Of a DNA stretch of 64,000 bases, positions 1 to 7,537 are shown in pieces; within the stretch, counting starts at the first letter, position 1, and each line of letters opens with the position of its first letter. The notes beneath the pieces are model-generated. The model saw only the letters and a program-made list of their open reading frames with translations. It made no database searches and was not told where the DNA came from. Source of the stretch: Caenibius tardaugens NBRC 16725 (GTDB taxonomy: Bacteria > Pseudomonadota > Alphaproteobacteria > Sphingomonadales > Sphingomonadaceae); contig NZ_CP034179.1 in assembly GCF_003860345.1 (NCBI RefSeq), positions 2,464,001 to 2,528,000 of the forward strand, read 5' to 3'. A program made the position numbers and the translations under genes.

Positions 1-1
1 G

Positions 2-541
2 CCGGGTCAGGTGCCGTTCGGCATCCACCTGATGATCGGCAAGGATTACACCGTATTCCTCGCCGATACGACGATCAACGAACGCCCCACGGCGCAGGAA
101 CTGGCGCATATCGCCAAGGAAACCGCTGCGGTTGCCCGTCGTCTCGGGCACGAACCGCGCGTCGCGTTTCTCAGCTTCTCCACCTTCGGCAATCCGTCGG
201 GCAAGTGGCTGGAGCCGATCCGCGAAGCTGTGGCGATCCTCGATGCGGAAAATCCGGGCTTCGAATACGAAGGGGAAATGGCCCCCGACGCCGCGCTCAA
301 TCCGCGCGTCATGGCCAATTATCCGTTCAATCGCCTGTCGCAGCCGGCCAACATCCTGATCATGCCGGGCCTGCAATCGGCCAATATCTCGGCAAAGCTG
401 CTGCGCGAACTGGGCGGCAACGCCACGATCGGGCCGATGCTGATCGGGATGGAAAAGCCGGTGCAAATCGCGCCGATGACATCGATTGTGCCCGACGTTC
501 TGCAACTGGCCGTACTGGCTGCTGCCGGGGTCGTGGGCTAA
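2..541 (+). CDS. maeB: NADP-dependent malic enzyme, C-terminal part (partial)
   Basis: This is the last 179 residues of a malic enzyme of the large MaeB type, which decarboxylates malate to pyruvate with NADP. The visible part is the phosphotransacetylase-like C-terminal domain that regulates these enzymes. Conserved stretches such as FGIHLMIGKDYTVFLADTTI, FLSFSTFGNP and ILIMPGLQSANI are seen. The catalytic malic domain lies outside the window. The reading frame is open to the window edge, so an internal GTG at 11 is not a start. The gene faces the leftward SDR operon, with a hairpin in the gap between them. Confidence 0.93.
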   Translation, partial: PGQVPFGIHLMIGKDYTVFLADTTINERPTAQELAHIAKETAAVARRLGHEPRVAFLSFSTFGNPSGKWLEPIREAVAILDAENPGFEYEGEMAPDAALNPRVMANYPFNRLSQPANILIMPGLQSANISAKLLRELGGNATIGPMLIGMEKPVQIAPMTSIVPDVLQLAVLAAAGVVG

Positions 542-545
542 CCTC

Positions 546-579
546 AAAAAAAGGGGGCGTTTCCCACCGGAAACGCCCC
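546..579 (-). terminator. Rho-independent terminator of the leftward SDR operon
   Basis: An 11-bp perfect stem (GGGGCGTTTCC at 554-564, GGAAACGCCCC at 569-579) has a 4-nt loop. Read leftward, it is followed by seven T residues (A run at 546-552). It fits the end of the leftward operon that finishes at 614. The stem may also serve maeB from the other side, although no T run follows in that direction. Confidence 0.8.
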
Positions 580-613
580 GCAGGTAGGGTAACTGTTTTT
601 ACGCGCCCGCGCG

Positions 614-1363
614 TCAGGATGCGCGGGTTTGTCCGCCGTCCACCATCAGCGTCTGCCCGGTGACATAGCTGGCGGCATCGCTGGCGAGGAATACGGCGGC
701 AGCGCCGATATCTGCCTCGGGATCACCAATCCGCTTCAGCGGCACTTGCGCAAGGCTGGCGGCGTACTGGTCGGGGAAGGCTTGCGACCATGCCTCGACC
801 CCCGGGGTCATGGCATAGGGGCAGATCACGTTCACGCGAATGCCGTCCTTGCCCCATTCATTGGTGGCCACTTTGGACAGGGCGCGGATCGCCTCCTTGG
901 CGGCGGCATAGCTGGCCTGGGTGACCATTCCCGACAGGCCCGAACCGCTGCCGAAATTGATAATCGAACCTTTGCTGGCTTTCAGGTGCGGATAGGCGGC
1001 CTGCATCAGGTGATAGGTTGGCCAGAACCCGGTGTCGAAAGCGATATTGGCCTGTTCGCGCGTCTGTTTCGCGAACATTTCCTGCGCGGATGCCTGGGCC
1101 GCGTTGACCAGCGTGTCGAGCTTGCCGAATTCGGCCACGGCCTTGTCCACAATCAGGTGCAACTGATCATGCTGCGACAGATCCATCGGCATGAACACGA
1201 CTTTACCGAACTGGCTCAGTTCGGCGGCGGTGGCATTGCCCAGATCTTCTTCGCGATCGACAATCAGGACACTGGCCCCGGCTTTCACGAAGGCCGTTGC
1301 GATGCCTTTGGCGATACCGCGCGCGCCACCGGTAACGATGGTGGCTTTTCCGTTGAGATCCAT
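614..1363 (-). CDS. SDR-family oxidoreductase with altered cofactor motifs
   Basis: A 249-residue short-chain dehydrogenase/reductase, last gene of a five-gene leftward operon. The start is the ATG at 1363, which follows GGAGAGG at a good distance; a GTG at 1381 lies before that site. The nucleotide-binding motif reads TGGARGIAKGIA where most SDRs have TGxxxGIG. The usual NNAG reads NAAQ. The catalytic pair is intact in SYAAAKEAIR (Y and K). The C-terminal VTGQTLMVDGG is typical of classical SDRs. The changes suggest an unusual member rather than a dead one, because the Tyr/Lys pair is kept. The substrate is unknown; the neighbours suggest a catabolic alcohol or ketone. Confidence 0.88.
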   Translation of the reverse strand: MDLNGKATIVTGGARGIAKGIATAFVKAGASVLIVDREEDLGNATAAELSQFGKVVFMPMDLSQHDQLHLIVDKAVAEFGKLDTLVNAAQASAQEMFAKQTREQANIAFDTGFWPTYHLMQAAYPHLKASKGSIINFGSGSGLSGMVTQASYAAAKEAIRALSKVATNEWGKDGIRVNVICPYAMTPGVEAWSQAFPDQYAASLAQVPLKRIGDPEADIGAAAVFLASDAASYVTGQTLMVDGGQTRAS

Positions 1364-1425
1364 TTTTGTTATCCTCTCCACAAGTGATTGGCTTTTGAAG
1401 CCCGATCACGCCTTATCTGAACGTA

Positions 1426-1457
1426 CAGGGGGCAGCCCGTTGGTGGACTGCCCCCTG
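1426..1457 (-). other. Intercistronic hairpin between two SDR genes
   Basis: A perfect 10-bp inverted repeat (CAGGGGGCAG at 1426-1435, CTGCCCCCTG at 1448-1457) with a 12-nt loop lies in the 115-bp gap between two co-directional SDR genes. No T run follows. It may be a transcript-stabilising or attenuating structure rather than a full terminator. Confidence 0.6.
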
Positions 1458-1478
1458 ACAATTGGCTGGCGGGCCTGC

Positions 1479-2276
1479 TCAGGTGAGCGAGGCGCCGCCG
1501 TTGACCGTTACCGTGCTGCCTGTGGCGAAGCTGCCGTCCGACCCGGCGAGGAACGCAACCGCGCCCGCCACTTCTTCCGGCTGCGCGAGGCGGCGCAGAA
1601 GGCTGTCGTTGGCGACGGCCTGCTTCACTTCTTCGGGCAGGCCGATGTAGATCGGCGTTTCCGTGGCACCGGGATGCACCGCGTTGACGCGGATGCCGCG
1701 CGGGGCCAGTTCGCGCGCCATCGCGCGGGTCATGCCCAGAATGCCCGCCTTGGCGGTGCAATAGGGAACCGGACCATTGCCCTTTTCCGCCGCGGTGGAG
1801 GCGATGTTGACGATCGAACCGCCGTTGTTGCCTTCCGCCATCAGGCGCACCGCCGCACGGCTGCACCGGAAGGCGCCGTTGAGCGTGATGTCGAGCACGC
1901 GCAGCCAGCCCGCATCTTCGCAATAGATGGTCTGGTCGGCGAACACATCCTTGCCTTCGGCCTGCTCGGCCTGCGCGGCATAGTACTTGTCCATCCCATC
2001 GCCCGGTGCCGAACCGACCCCGGCGTTGTTCACCAGGACATCGAGCCCGCCAAAGGCGGCCTTGATTTCGGCAAAGGCCTTGTCGACCGAGGCGCTGTCG
2101 GTGACATCGCAGGAAAGGCCGATGTGCGGCGCGGGCAGCACGCTGGCTGCGCCTTCCGCATTGATGTCCAGCACCGCCACGCGGGCGCCTTCTTCAGCCA
2201 GACGACGGGCGATGGCCGCGCCGATGCCCTGTGCCCCGCCGGTGACGGCCGCGCGCAATCCTTCAAGACGTTTCAT
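1479..2276 (-). CDS. SDR-family NAD(P)-dependent oxidoreductase
   Basis: A 265-residue classical short-chain dehydrogenase. TGGAQGIGAAIA (cofactor loop) lies near the N terminus, NNAG is near residue 85, and YCTAKAGILG provides the catalytic Tyr and Lys. An insertion rich in A, E and Q (around DKYYAAQAEQAEGKDVF) after NNAG is longer than in most family members and probably shapes the substrate pocket. The gene is preceded by a 14-bp gap from the next SDR and belongs to the same leftward operon. The family oxidises or reduces alcohols, ketones and dihydrodiols; the substrate here cannot be told. Confidence 0.9.
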   Translation of the reverse strand: MKRLEGLRAAVTGGAQGIGAAIARRLAEEGARVAVLDINAEGAASVLPAPHIGLSCDVTDSASVDKAFAEIKAAFGGLDVLVNNAGVGSAPGDGMDKYYAAQAEQAEGKDVFADQTIYCEDAGWLRVLDITLNGAFRCSRAAVRLMAEGNNGGSIVNIASTAAEKGNGPVPYCTAKAGILGMTRAMARELAPRGIRVNAVHPGATETPIYIGLPEEVKQAVANDSLLRRLAQPEEVAGAVAFLAGSDGSFATGSTVTVNGGASLT

Positions 2277-2290
2277 AATCGCCAGCCTCC

Positions 2291-3082
2291 TCAGTCTTCA
2301 ACCTCGGGGCGCCACGGCACGCCGTTGATATGGCCACCGCCATCCACGAACATGGTGTTGCCGGTGTAATAGCCGCTGCCTTCGCTGGCGAGGAACACCG
2401 CGATCGGGCCGATGTCCTGTTCGGAATCGCCGAACCGGCCAGCGGGCACGTTCTTCAGGATGTTGGTGGCCATTTCCGGGTTTGCGGCGAAGTATTCCTT
2501 GGCCAACGGGCTGGTGGCCGAAGGGCAGATCACGTTTGCCGTGATGCCGTGAATGCCCCATTCGACCGCAGCCGTACGGGTGAGCGCGCGGACGGCTTCC
2601 TTGCTGGCGTTATAGGCCACCGTGAACATATGGGCGTTCACGCCGTTCAGCGAACCGAGGTTGATGATGCGGCCGAACTTCTGCGCCTTCATGGTGGGGA
2701 AGGCTGCCTGCATCGCCCAGAACGCGGAATAGTAATTCAGCGCGAAGTACAGTTCCATGTCCTTGTCGGTGTGGTTTTCCAGACGCTTGGCAACGCTGCT
2801 GCCCGCGTTGTTGACGAGCACTTCCAGCTTGCCGAAGCGCGCGATAGTGGCGGCCACCAGTGCATCGACCTGTTCACGCTTGGTCACGTCGGTCTGGATG
2901 AAGGTCGCGTCGACACCGTGCGTGTCACGCAGATAGGCTGCTTCTTCCTCACCCTGTTCGACACCGCGCTGGGCAATCACGACATTGGCGCCCGCTGCGG
3001 CGAGCGCACGTGCGATGCCCTGGCCAACGCCCTGGCCACCGCCGGTTACGAGCGCGGCGCGCCCTTCGAGAATCTTGGTCAT
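2291..3082 (-). CDS. SDR-family NAD(P)-dependent oxidoreductase
   Basis: A 263-residue classical SDR with TGGGQGVGQGIA, NNAG and YNASKEAVR (catalytic Tyr and Lys). Its ATG overlaps the stop of the upstream old-yellow-enzyme gene by four bases (ATGA, 3079-3082), so the two are translationally coupled. It resembles the SDR at 614-1363 in layout (ALTR..EWG..I..NVICP), which suggests an old duplication inside this operon. Unlike that copy it keeps the standard NNAG motif. Confidence 0.9.
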   Translation of the reverse strand: MTKILEGRAALVTGGGQGVGQGIARALAAAGANVVIAQRGVEQGEEEAAYLRDTHGVDATFIQTDVTKREQVDALVAATIARFGKLEVLVNNAGSSVAKRLENHTDKDMELYFALNYYSAFWAMQAAFPTMKAQKFGRIINLGSLNGVNAHMFTVAYNASKEAVRALTRTAAVEWGIHGITANVICPSATSPLAKEYFAANPEMATNILKNVPAGRFGDSEQDIGPIAVFLASEGSGYYTGNTMFVDGGGHINGVPWRPEVED

Positions 3083-4173
3083 TCAGACACCTCTTCCTGG
3101 ATTTGCGTGTAAGTGGGATAGTCCGTGTATCCGCGACGGTCGTCGCCATCGCCGGTATAGAAGCTCTTGCGATCGGCCTTGGCGAGACCGACGCCATCGC
3201 GGAAGCGTTCGACCAGATCCGGGTTGCCGATATAGGCGTAGCCGAACGACACCGCGTCGGCCTTGCCATCGGCCAGAACGGCCTTTGCCTTGTCGAGATT
3301 GAGGCCGTTGTTCTCGATCACCGGGCCGGTCCAGTTGGCGCGGACCAGTTCGAGAGAATCGAACCCGTCGTTCGGGATGTGAATCAGGTGAACATAGGCG
3401 AGGCCCAGACCGTTCACGGCCTTGAGCAGCGTGGCATAAGTTTCGGCGGGATCGGCATCGTCCATCCCGTTCAGCTTGATGCCCGGGCAAATGCGGAAGC
3501 CGACACGACCGGGGCCAATCGCTTCTGCCAGAGCGGACAGCGTTTCCACCACGAAACGGACGCGGTTTTCGGCCGATCCGCCATACTGGTCGGTGCGCTG
3601 GTTGCTGTTCGACGACAGGAACTGCATCGGCAGATACCCGCTGGCGCAGTGGAGTTCGACCGCATCGATCCCTGCTTCGCGCGCGTTTTTGGCAGCGGTC
3701 ACATATTCGGCGATGACACCGGCAATTTCATCGGTTTCGAGCGCGCGGGGGGGCACGGTGGCTTCCGGCACACCGGTCGGCCCCGGGATCAGATCGGGGC
3801 AGGGGATGGCAGATGGCGCGACGGTTTGCGCATCGGCATCCTTGTTCGCCTGCACCGCCGCGCGGCCCACATGCATGATCTGGACGGCGATCTTGCCGCC
3901 TTCCGCATGTACGGCGTCAGCAACCTTGCGCCAGCCGGCGACTTGTTCCTGGCTGTGGATGCCCGGCGTGCGCCAGTACCCCTTGCCCGCGGGCGAGGGC
4001 TGGGTGCCTTCGGTGATAATCAGGCCCGCGCTGGCACGTTGGCGGTAATATTCGACCATGACTTCGGTCGGTTCGTCGTTCGGTCCGGCGCGGTCACGCG
4101 TCATCGGGGCCATGACGATCCGGTTGGCCAGCTGGATTTCGCCAAGGGAAACGGGGGAGAAGATATCGCTCAT
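3079..4173 (-). CDS. Old yellow enzyme-family NADH:flavin oxidoreductase (NemA-like)
   Basis: A 364-residue TIM-barrel FMN enzyme of the OYE/NemA family, which reduces activated alkenes or nitro compounds with NAD(P)H. Family motifs are clear: LANRIVMAPMTR, GLIITEGT, QIMHVGR, RTDQYGGS and the C-terminal FGYAYIGNPDLVERF. The substrate-binding pair, usually H-x-x-N or H-x-x-H, reads H175-C-A-S178, so the second partner is serine; Tyr180 is kept. The start was set at the ATG at 4173 (SDIFSPVSLG), which matches the family N terminus and has GGGA upstream. It is coupled by an ATGA overlap to the next SDR. Confidence 0.9.
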   Translation of the reverse strand: MSDIFSPVSLGEIQLANRIVMAPMTRDRAGPNDEPTEVMVEYYRQRASAGLIITEGTQPSPAGKGYWRTPGIHSQEQVAGWRKVADAVHAEGGKIAVQIMHVGRAAVQANKDADAQTVAPSAIPCPDLIPGPTGVPEATVPPRALETDEIAGVIAEYVTAAKNAREAGIDAVELHCASGYLPMQFLSSNSNQRTDQYGGSAENRVRFVVETLSALAEAIGPGRVGFRICPGIKLNGMDDADPAETYATLLKAVNGLGLAYVHLIHIPNDGFDSLELVRANWTGPVIENNGLNLDKAKAVLADGKADAVSFGYAYIGNPDLVERFRDGVGLAKADRKSFYTGDGDDRRGYTDYPTYTQIQEEVSE

Positions 4174-4234
4174 GCTAGGGTCCCGGTACTGTTCCCGCCC
4201 GAAAAAGCGGGCGCGGATGGGATAGATGGGGGGA

Positions 4235-4267
4235 ACCATCCGGGCCTCTGCGGAGGCACCGGATGGT
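4235..4267 (-). other. Intercistronic hairpin between NTF2-like and OYE genes
   Basis: A 14-bp hairpin is formed by ACCATCCGG (4235-4243) plus GCCTC (4244-4248), pairing with GAGGC (4253-4257) and CCGGATGGT (4259-4267), with a TGCG loop and one bulged A. It lies between two co-directional genes, with no T run downstream. It may separate the expression of the first gene from the rest of the operon. Confidence 0.6.
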
Positions 4268-4281
4268 CCTGACCCCGTGCG

Positions 4282-4920
4282 TCAGGTGCGGACGCGAGGT
4301 TTGGGCAGCGGGTGGCCGCGGCGCATCGTTTCGATGAACTTTTCCAGCGGGGCCGGTTCGGCCACCGGCGTGTCGTTGCCCGTGCCAGCCTTGTCGCGGT
4401 CCCAGTATTCCTTCCAGCTGGGGAAGAGATCGTGGAAGCTGCCATGATAGGGCTGCGCGCCCGGCCAGCGCATCTTGCGATCGCCCACAGGCGGCTTGTT
4501 GAGATCGGTGGCGTACCAATAGAGCGGCAGGCGGCGGCGGAAATACCAGCGGCCATCGATGCGCTCGTACTTGTCGAAGTACATCATCTGCATGATCACC
4601 CATTCGGGGCCGGTTTCATGTTCGTTCTTCGAATAGACAATGCCCTGGGCATGGTCGGCATCGTCGAAATCGATGATGTGCCCGCCGATGTGGTGCGAGG
4701 TGCCATCGAACTGCATCGAATGGGTTTCCTCGAACCAGTCACGCAGATCCTTGCGGCCGGTCTTGCCGCCGCCGACGCGGACGTCTTCGGGGAACAGGTT
4801 CACCCAGGCATCCGAATCGCGCATGTCGAGGGCGAGCGAATATTTTGCGGCGAGCTGGCGGATCGCATCCAGCGATTCCAGCCGATCGATTCGCCGTAAC
4901 AGGTCTTCGTTTGCGCTCAT
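4282..4920 (-). CDS. NTF2-like (SnoaL-type) protein, possible dehydratase or isomerase
   Basis: A 212-residue protein with a SnoaL-like NTF2 fold in its first two thirds. Typical features are the N-terminal helix LDAIRQLAAKYSLALDMRD, then WVNLFPEDVRVGGG, the HHIGGHIIDFDD segment and the strand-rich RIDGRWYFRRR. Members of this fold act as small-molecule dehydratases, isomerases or ring-hydroxylation subunits. The proline-rich tail (EPAPLEKFIETMRRGHPLPK) is an extension. It is the first gene of the leftward operon and diverges from the AraC regulator at 5061. Substrate unknown. Two further NTF2-like genes lie at 16.3-17.6 kb. Confidence 0.85.
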   Translation of the reverse strand: MSANEDLLRRIDRLESLDAIRQLAAKYSLALDMRDSDAWVNLFPEDVRVGGGKTGRKDLRDWFEETHSMQFDGTSHHIGGHIIDFDDADHAQGIVYSKNEHETGPEWVIMQMMYFDKYERIDGRWYFRRRLPLYWYATDLNKPPVGDRKMRWPGAQPYHGSFHDLFPSWKEYWDRDKAGTGNDTPVAEPAPLEKFIETMRRGHPLPKPRVRT

Positions 4921-5008
4921 TCCGTCCTCTCCATGTGCGAAAAACGCCGACAGTCATCCATGGACTGCCCGCGCAGATGTGCTCGCCACATTTGTCCCTT
5001 GGCGGGGC

Positions 5009-5050
5009 ATGGCTTTGAATGGCAGAATAGCTCAAAGACTATGGCAATAG
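5009..5050. promoter_or_regulatory. Candidate AraC-type operator in divergent promoter region
   Basis: The 140-bp gap between the leftward operon and the AraC gene holds repeated ATGGC half-sites at 5009, 5019 and 5041. The copies at 5019 (ATGGCAGAATAG) and 5041 (ATGGCAATAG) are 22 bp apart, about two helical turns, as is common for AraC-family sites. An inverted pair CTTTGA (5013-5018) / TCAAAG (5032-5037) overlaps them. Assignment to this regulator is inferred from position. Confidence 0.4.
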
Positions 5051-5060
5051 AGTTCATCCT

Positions 5061-6137
5061 GTGAAGCACCTTTCGCTGCCCGCACCACGCGTGGTTTCCA
5101 TTCCGGTCGCGCGCGAACTGCTGCGTTATGTCGCAAAAACGGGTGATGACGTGGATGCGTTGGTGCGCCGGGCGCAACTGCCCCATCCTGCCAAGGCGCT
5201 GCTCGATCCGCGCTGGACGGGGCAATTGTCGCGGCACGAATTTTCCGCACTCTACGCCGAAGCCACCTGGGCGCTGGATGCCCATGCCGCCCGGCAGGAA
5301 GGGCGCGAACCGCTGGCCAAGCAGGAATTCGACCTGTTCTGCCAATGCCTGATCACCTGTCGCACGCTCCGGGACGTGATCGCGCGGGCCACCGCGTTTC
5401 AGACGATGCTGATCCCGCGCATGGGCCGCCTGGAACTGATCGAGGAAGGCGATGTGGCGGAATTCCGCATGGTCACCTTTCGGACCCGGCGCAATGTCAG
5501 CGCCTATGTTTCCGATCTGACTGGCCTGTCGACGCATCACCGGCTGTTCAGCTGGCTGATCGGGGATGACATTCGCATCCTTTCGGTGGGCTTTCGCTAT
5601 CCCCCGCTCGTCAGCCGCGAATGCGCCTCGCGCCTGATGCTGCATCCGGTGCGCCACCATGCGCCGGAGAACAGCCTGCGGTTCCCCGCGCATTATCTCG
5701 CATTGCCCGTGGTGCGGACACCCGCCGAACTCGACCGGCTGCTCGAACGCTTCCCCTTCGATCTGGAGGAGATTCGTTCCAAGGAAGCGCCGCTTTCGGA
5801 AAAGGTGCGGGTGGTGCTGCATTCGGCGCTGGCGCAGGGGGAACCCTTGCCCACAGGGGTTGCTCTTGCCCGCCAGTTTCACCTGAGCTCCGCCACCTTG
5901 AAACGGCGGCTGGCCGAAGAAGGGTTTACGCTGGTCGATCTCAAAAATGCCTGTCGGGGCGATCTGGCGGAGGCCTTGCTGGGGGATGGGGGATTGAGCA
6001 TCGGCGATATCGCGCAGCGCGTAGGGTTCAGCGATTCCGCCACATTCAGCCGCGCATTCCGGCAATGGACCGGCCAGTCGCCGGGGGCGTGGCGCCATCG
6101 CGCGCGCGCGGCAAGCGGCGAGTCTTCCGCGCGTTGA
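5061..6137 (+). CDS. AraC-family transcriptional regulator (arabinose-binding-like N domain)
   Basis: A 358-residue regulator of the type with a long N-terminal ligand domain and a C-terminal AraC double helix-turn-helix. The DNA-binding part, about residues 270-345, shows HLSSATLKRRLAEEG and then ISIGDIAQRVGFSD-like spacing (LSIGDIAQRVGFSDSATFSR) and FRQWTGQSPGAWR. It begins with GTG (VKHLSLP read as M). It diverges from the NTF2-OYE-SDR operon and precedes the rightward SDR-RidA operon, so it may control either or both. Relatives respond to small metabolites. Confidence 0.9.
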   Translation: MKHLSLPAPRVVSIPVARELLRYVAKTGDDVDALVRRAQLPHPAKALLDPRWTGQLSRHEFSALYAEATWALDAHAARQEGREPLAKQEFDLFCQCLITCRTLRDVIARATAFQTMLIPRMGRLELIEEGDVAEFRMVTFRTRRNVSAYVSDLTGLSTHHRLFSWLIGDDIRILSVGFRYPPLVSRECASRLMLHPVRHHAPENSLRFPAHYLALPVVRTPAELDRLLERFPFDLEEIRSKEAPLSEKVRVVLHSALAQGEPLPTGVALARQFHLSSATLKRRLAEEGFTLVDLKNACRGDLAEALLGDGGLSIGDIAQRVGFSDSATFSRAFRQWTGQSPGAWRHRARAASGESSAR

Positions 6138-6302
6138 CATGCGCGCCCATCACGCACCGGGGCGGGCCATTGCGTGGGTATTCCGGTGATGCAGGCTTGC
6201 AAGGGCCTGCAAACCGCGTGAGAAAACGCGGCATGGCGAAACGGGCTGTCGGGTAGCATGCTGCGCCCGGATCAAAACACTGGTGAGAAGGATGAGGGCA
6301 CT

Positions 6303-7109
6303 ATGAAAAGGGATCTGCTGGATCAGGCGGAACAGGCAGACTTTGGCCCCCGGCTGCATTCACCCGCGAACGGGGTGGTGATCACCGGTGGTGCTTCGGG
6401 TATCGGTTTGGCCACGGCTTATGCACTGGCCGCCGTGGGGCGCCCTGTGGCCTTGTGGGATATCAACGCGGATGGCGTGGCCCGCGCGGCAGAGGCGATT
6501 ACCGCGCGGTATGGGGTGAAGGCTCTCGGGCTCGCCGTGGATTTGCGCAACCCGCAGGCCGTTACCCCGGCCGCCCTGGCCACGCGCGAAGCCGTGGGCG
6601 TAATTGGCGGTCTGGTCCATGCGGCGGGTACGGCAGAGGCGACTTATATCGACGGGGTAACCCCGGAAAACTGGGATTCCGGCATCAACCTGCACGTACG
6701 CCCACTGATCCTGCTGACACAGGCCTTCCGCGAAGACCTGCGGGCCACACCCGGTGCGGCGATTGTCGCCGTGGCGTCGATCAACGCCACGCTGGGCAAT
6801 GGCATCATCCCGATTTACTCCGCCGCGAAAGGTGCGGTGATCTCGCTTGTCCGTTCGATGGCCGATGAACTGGCGGCCGATGGTATCCGCATCAACACGG
6901 TCAGCCCGGGCAATGTCGACACGCCGATCGTTGCGCCGGTCAAACGGTCGATGCCGGGCCATTTCGAACGGCGGATCATGATGGGGCGTTACGGAGAACC
7001 GGATGAACTGGGCCGTGTCATCCGGTTCCTGCTGTCGGATGAGGCAAGCTACATGACCTCGTCTGAAATTGTCGTCGATGGCGGCAATATCCATTCACAG
7101 CGCCAGTAA
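6303..7109 (+). CDS. SDR-family NAD(P)-dependent oxidoreductase
   Basis: A 268-residue SDR with TGGASGIGLATA, then HAAG in place of NNAG, a catalytic YSAAKGAVISLVRSMA, and the standard SPGNVDTPIV and EIVVDGG C-terminal motifs. The ATG at 6303 was chosen because AAGGATGAGGG lies just upstream. An earlier in-frame ATG at 6258 would add 15 poorly conserved residues. It is the first gene of a rightward five-gene operon. The substrate is not predictable. Confidence 0.88.
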   Translation: MKRDLLDQAEQADFGPRLHSPANGVVITGGASGIGLATAYALAAVGRPVALWDINADGVARAAEAITARYGVKALGLAVDLRNPQAVTPAALATREAVGVIGGLVHAAGTAEATYIDGVTPENWDSGINLHVRPLILLTQAFREDLRATPGAAIVAVASINATLGNGIIPIYSAAKGAVISLVRSMADELAADGIRINTVSPGNVDTPIVAPVKRSMPGHFERRIMMGRYGEPDELGRVIRFLLSDEASYMTSSEIVVDGGNIHSQRQ

Positions 7110-7134
7110 GCGCGGCGCGGGGAGCAATCGCAGG

Positions 7135-7533
7135 ATGAACACGGGGATCGTGCGGAGCAATCCGCCCGGCATGGCCTTTCCGGGAATGAGCCAGGCCATT
7201 CGTTGCGGGGACTGGGTGACGGTATCGGGGCAGGTGGCGCTGCGCGACGGGCAGGTGGTGGGCATTGGCGATGCGGCCGAACAGGCCCGGCAATGCTTCG
7301 CTAATATCGAAGCCGCGCTGATGGCGGCGGATGTCACGCTGGGCGATGTCGTCAATTTGCGGTGTTATCTTGTCGAACGCGCTGCCTATGGCGGTTACGC
7401 GGCGGTCAAGAATGCCCTGTTCGCGGATAATCCGCCCTGTTCGACAGCGGTGATCATTTCCGGGCTGCTGCTGCCCGATCTTCTGATGGAAGTGGAAGCC
7501 ACGGCCTATGCGCCGCTTCCGCAACAGGGATAA
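7135..7533 (+). CDS. RidA/YjgF-family protein lacking the catalytic arginine
   Basis: A 132-residue member of the Rid (YjgF/YER057c/UK114) family. True RidA hydrolyses reactive enamine/imine intermediates and depends on an arginine in the P-A-R-S motif. Here the matching stretch reads NPPCSTAV, so residue 102 is cysteine. The protein is therefore unlikely to be a classical imine deaminase; several Rid subfamilies lack this Arg and act in catabolic pathways. It retains GMSQAIRCGDWVTVSGQVAL and the C-terminal MEVEATAYAP. The ATG at 7135 follows a CAGG stretch. The downstream thioesterase begins five bases after its stop. Confidence 0.87.
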   Translation: MNTGIVRSNPPGMAFPGMSQAIRCGDWVTVSGQVALRDGQVVGIGDAAEQARQCFANIEAALMAADVTLGDVVNLRCYLVERAAYGGYAAVKNALFADNPPCSTAVIISGLLLPDLLMEVEATAYAPLPQQG

Positions 7534-7537
7534 TTGT

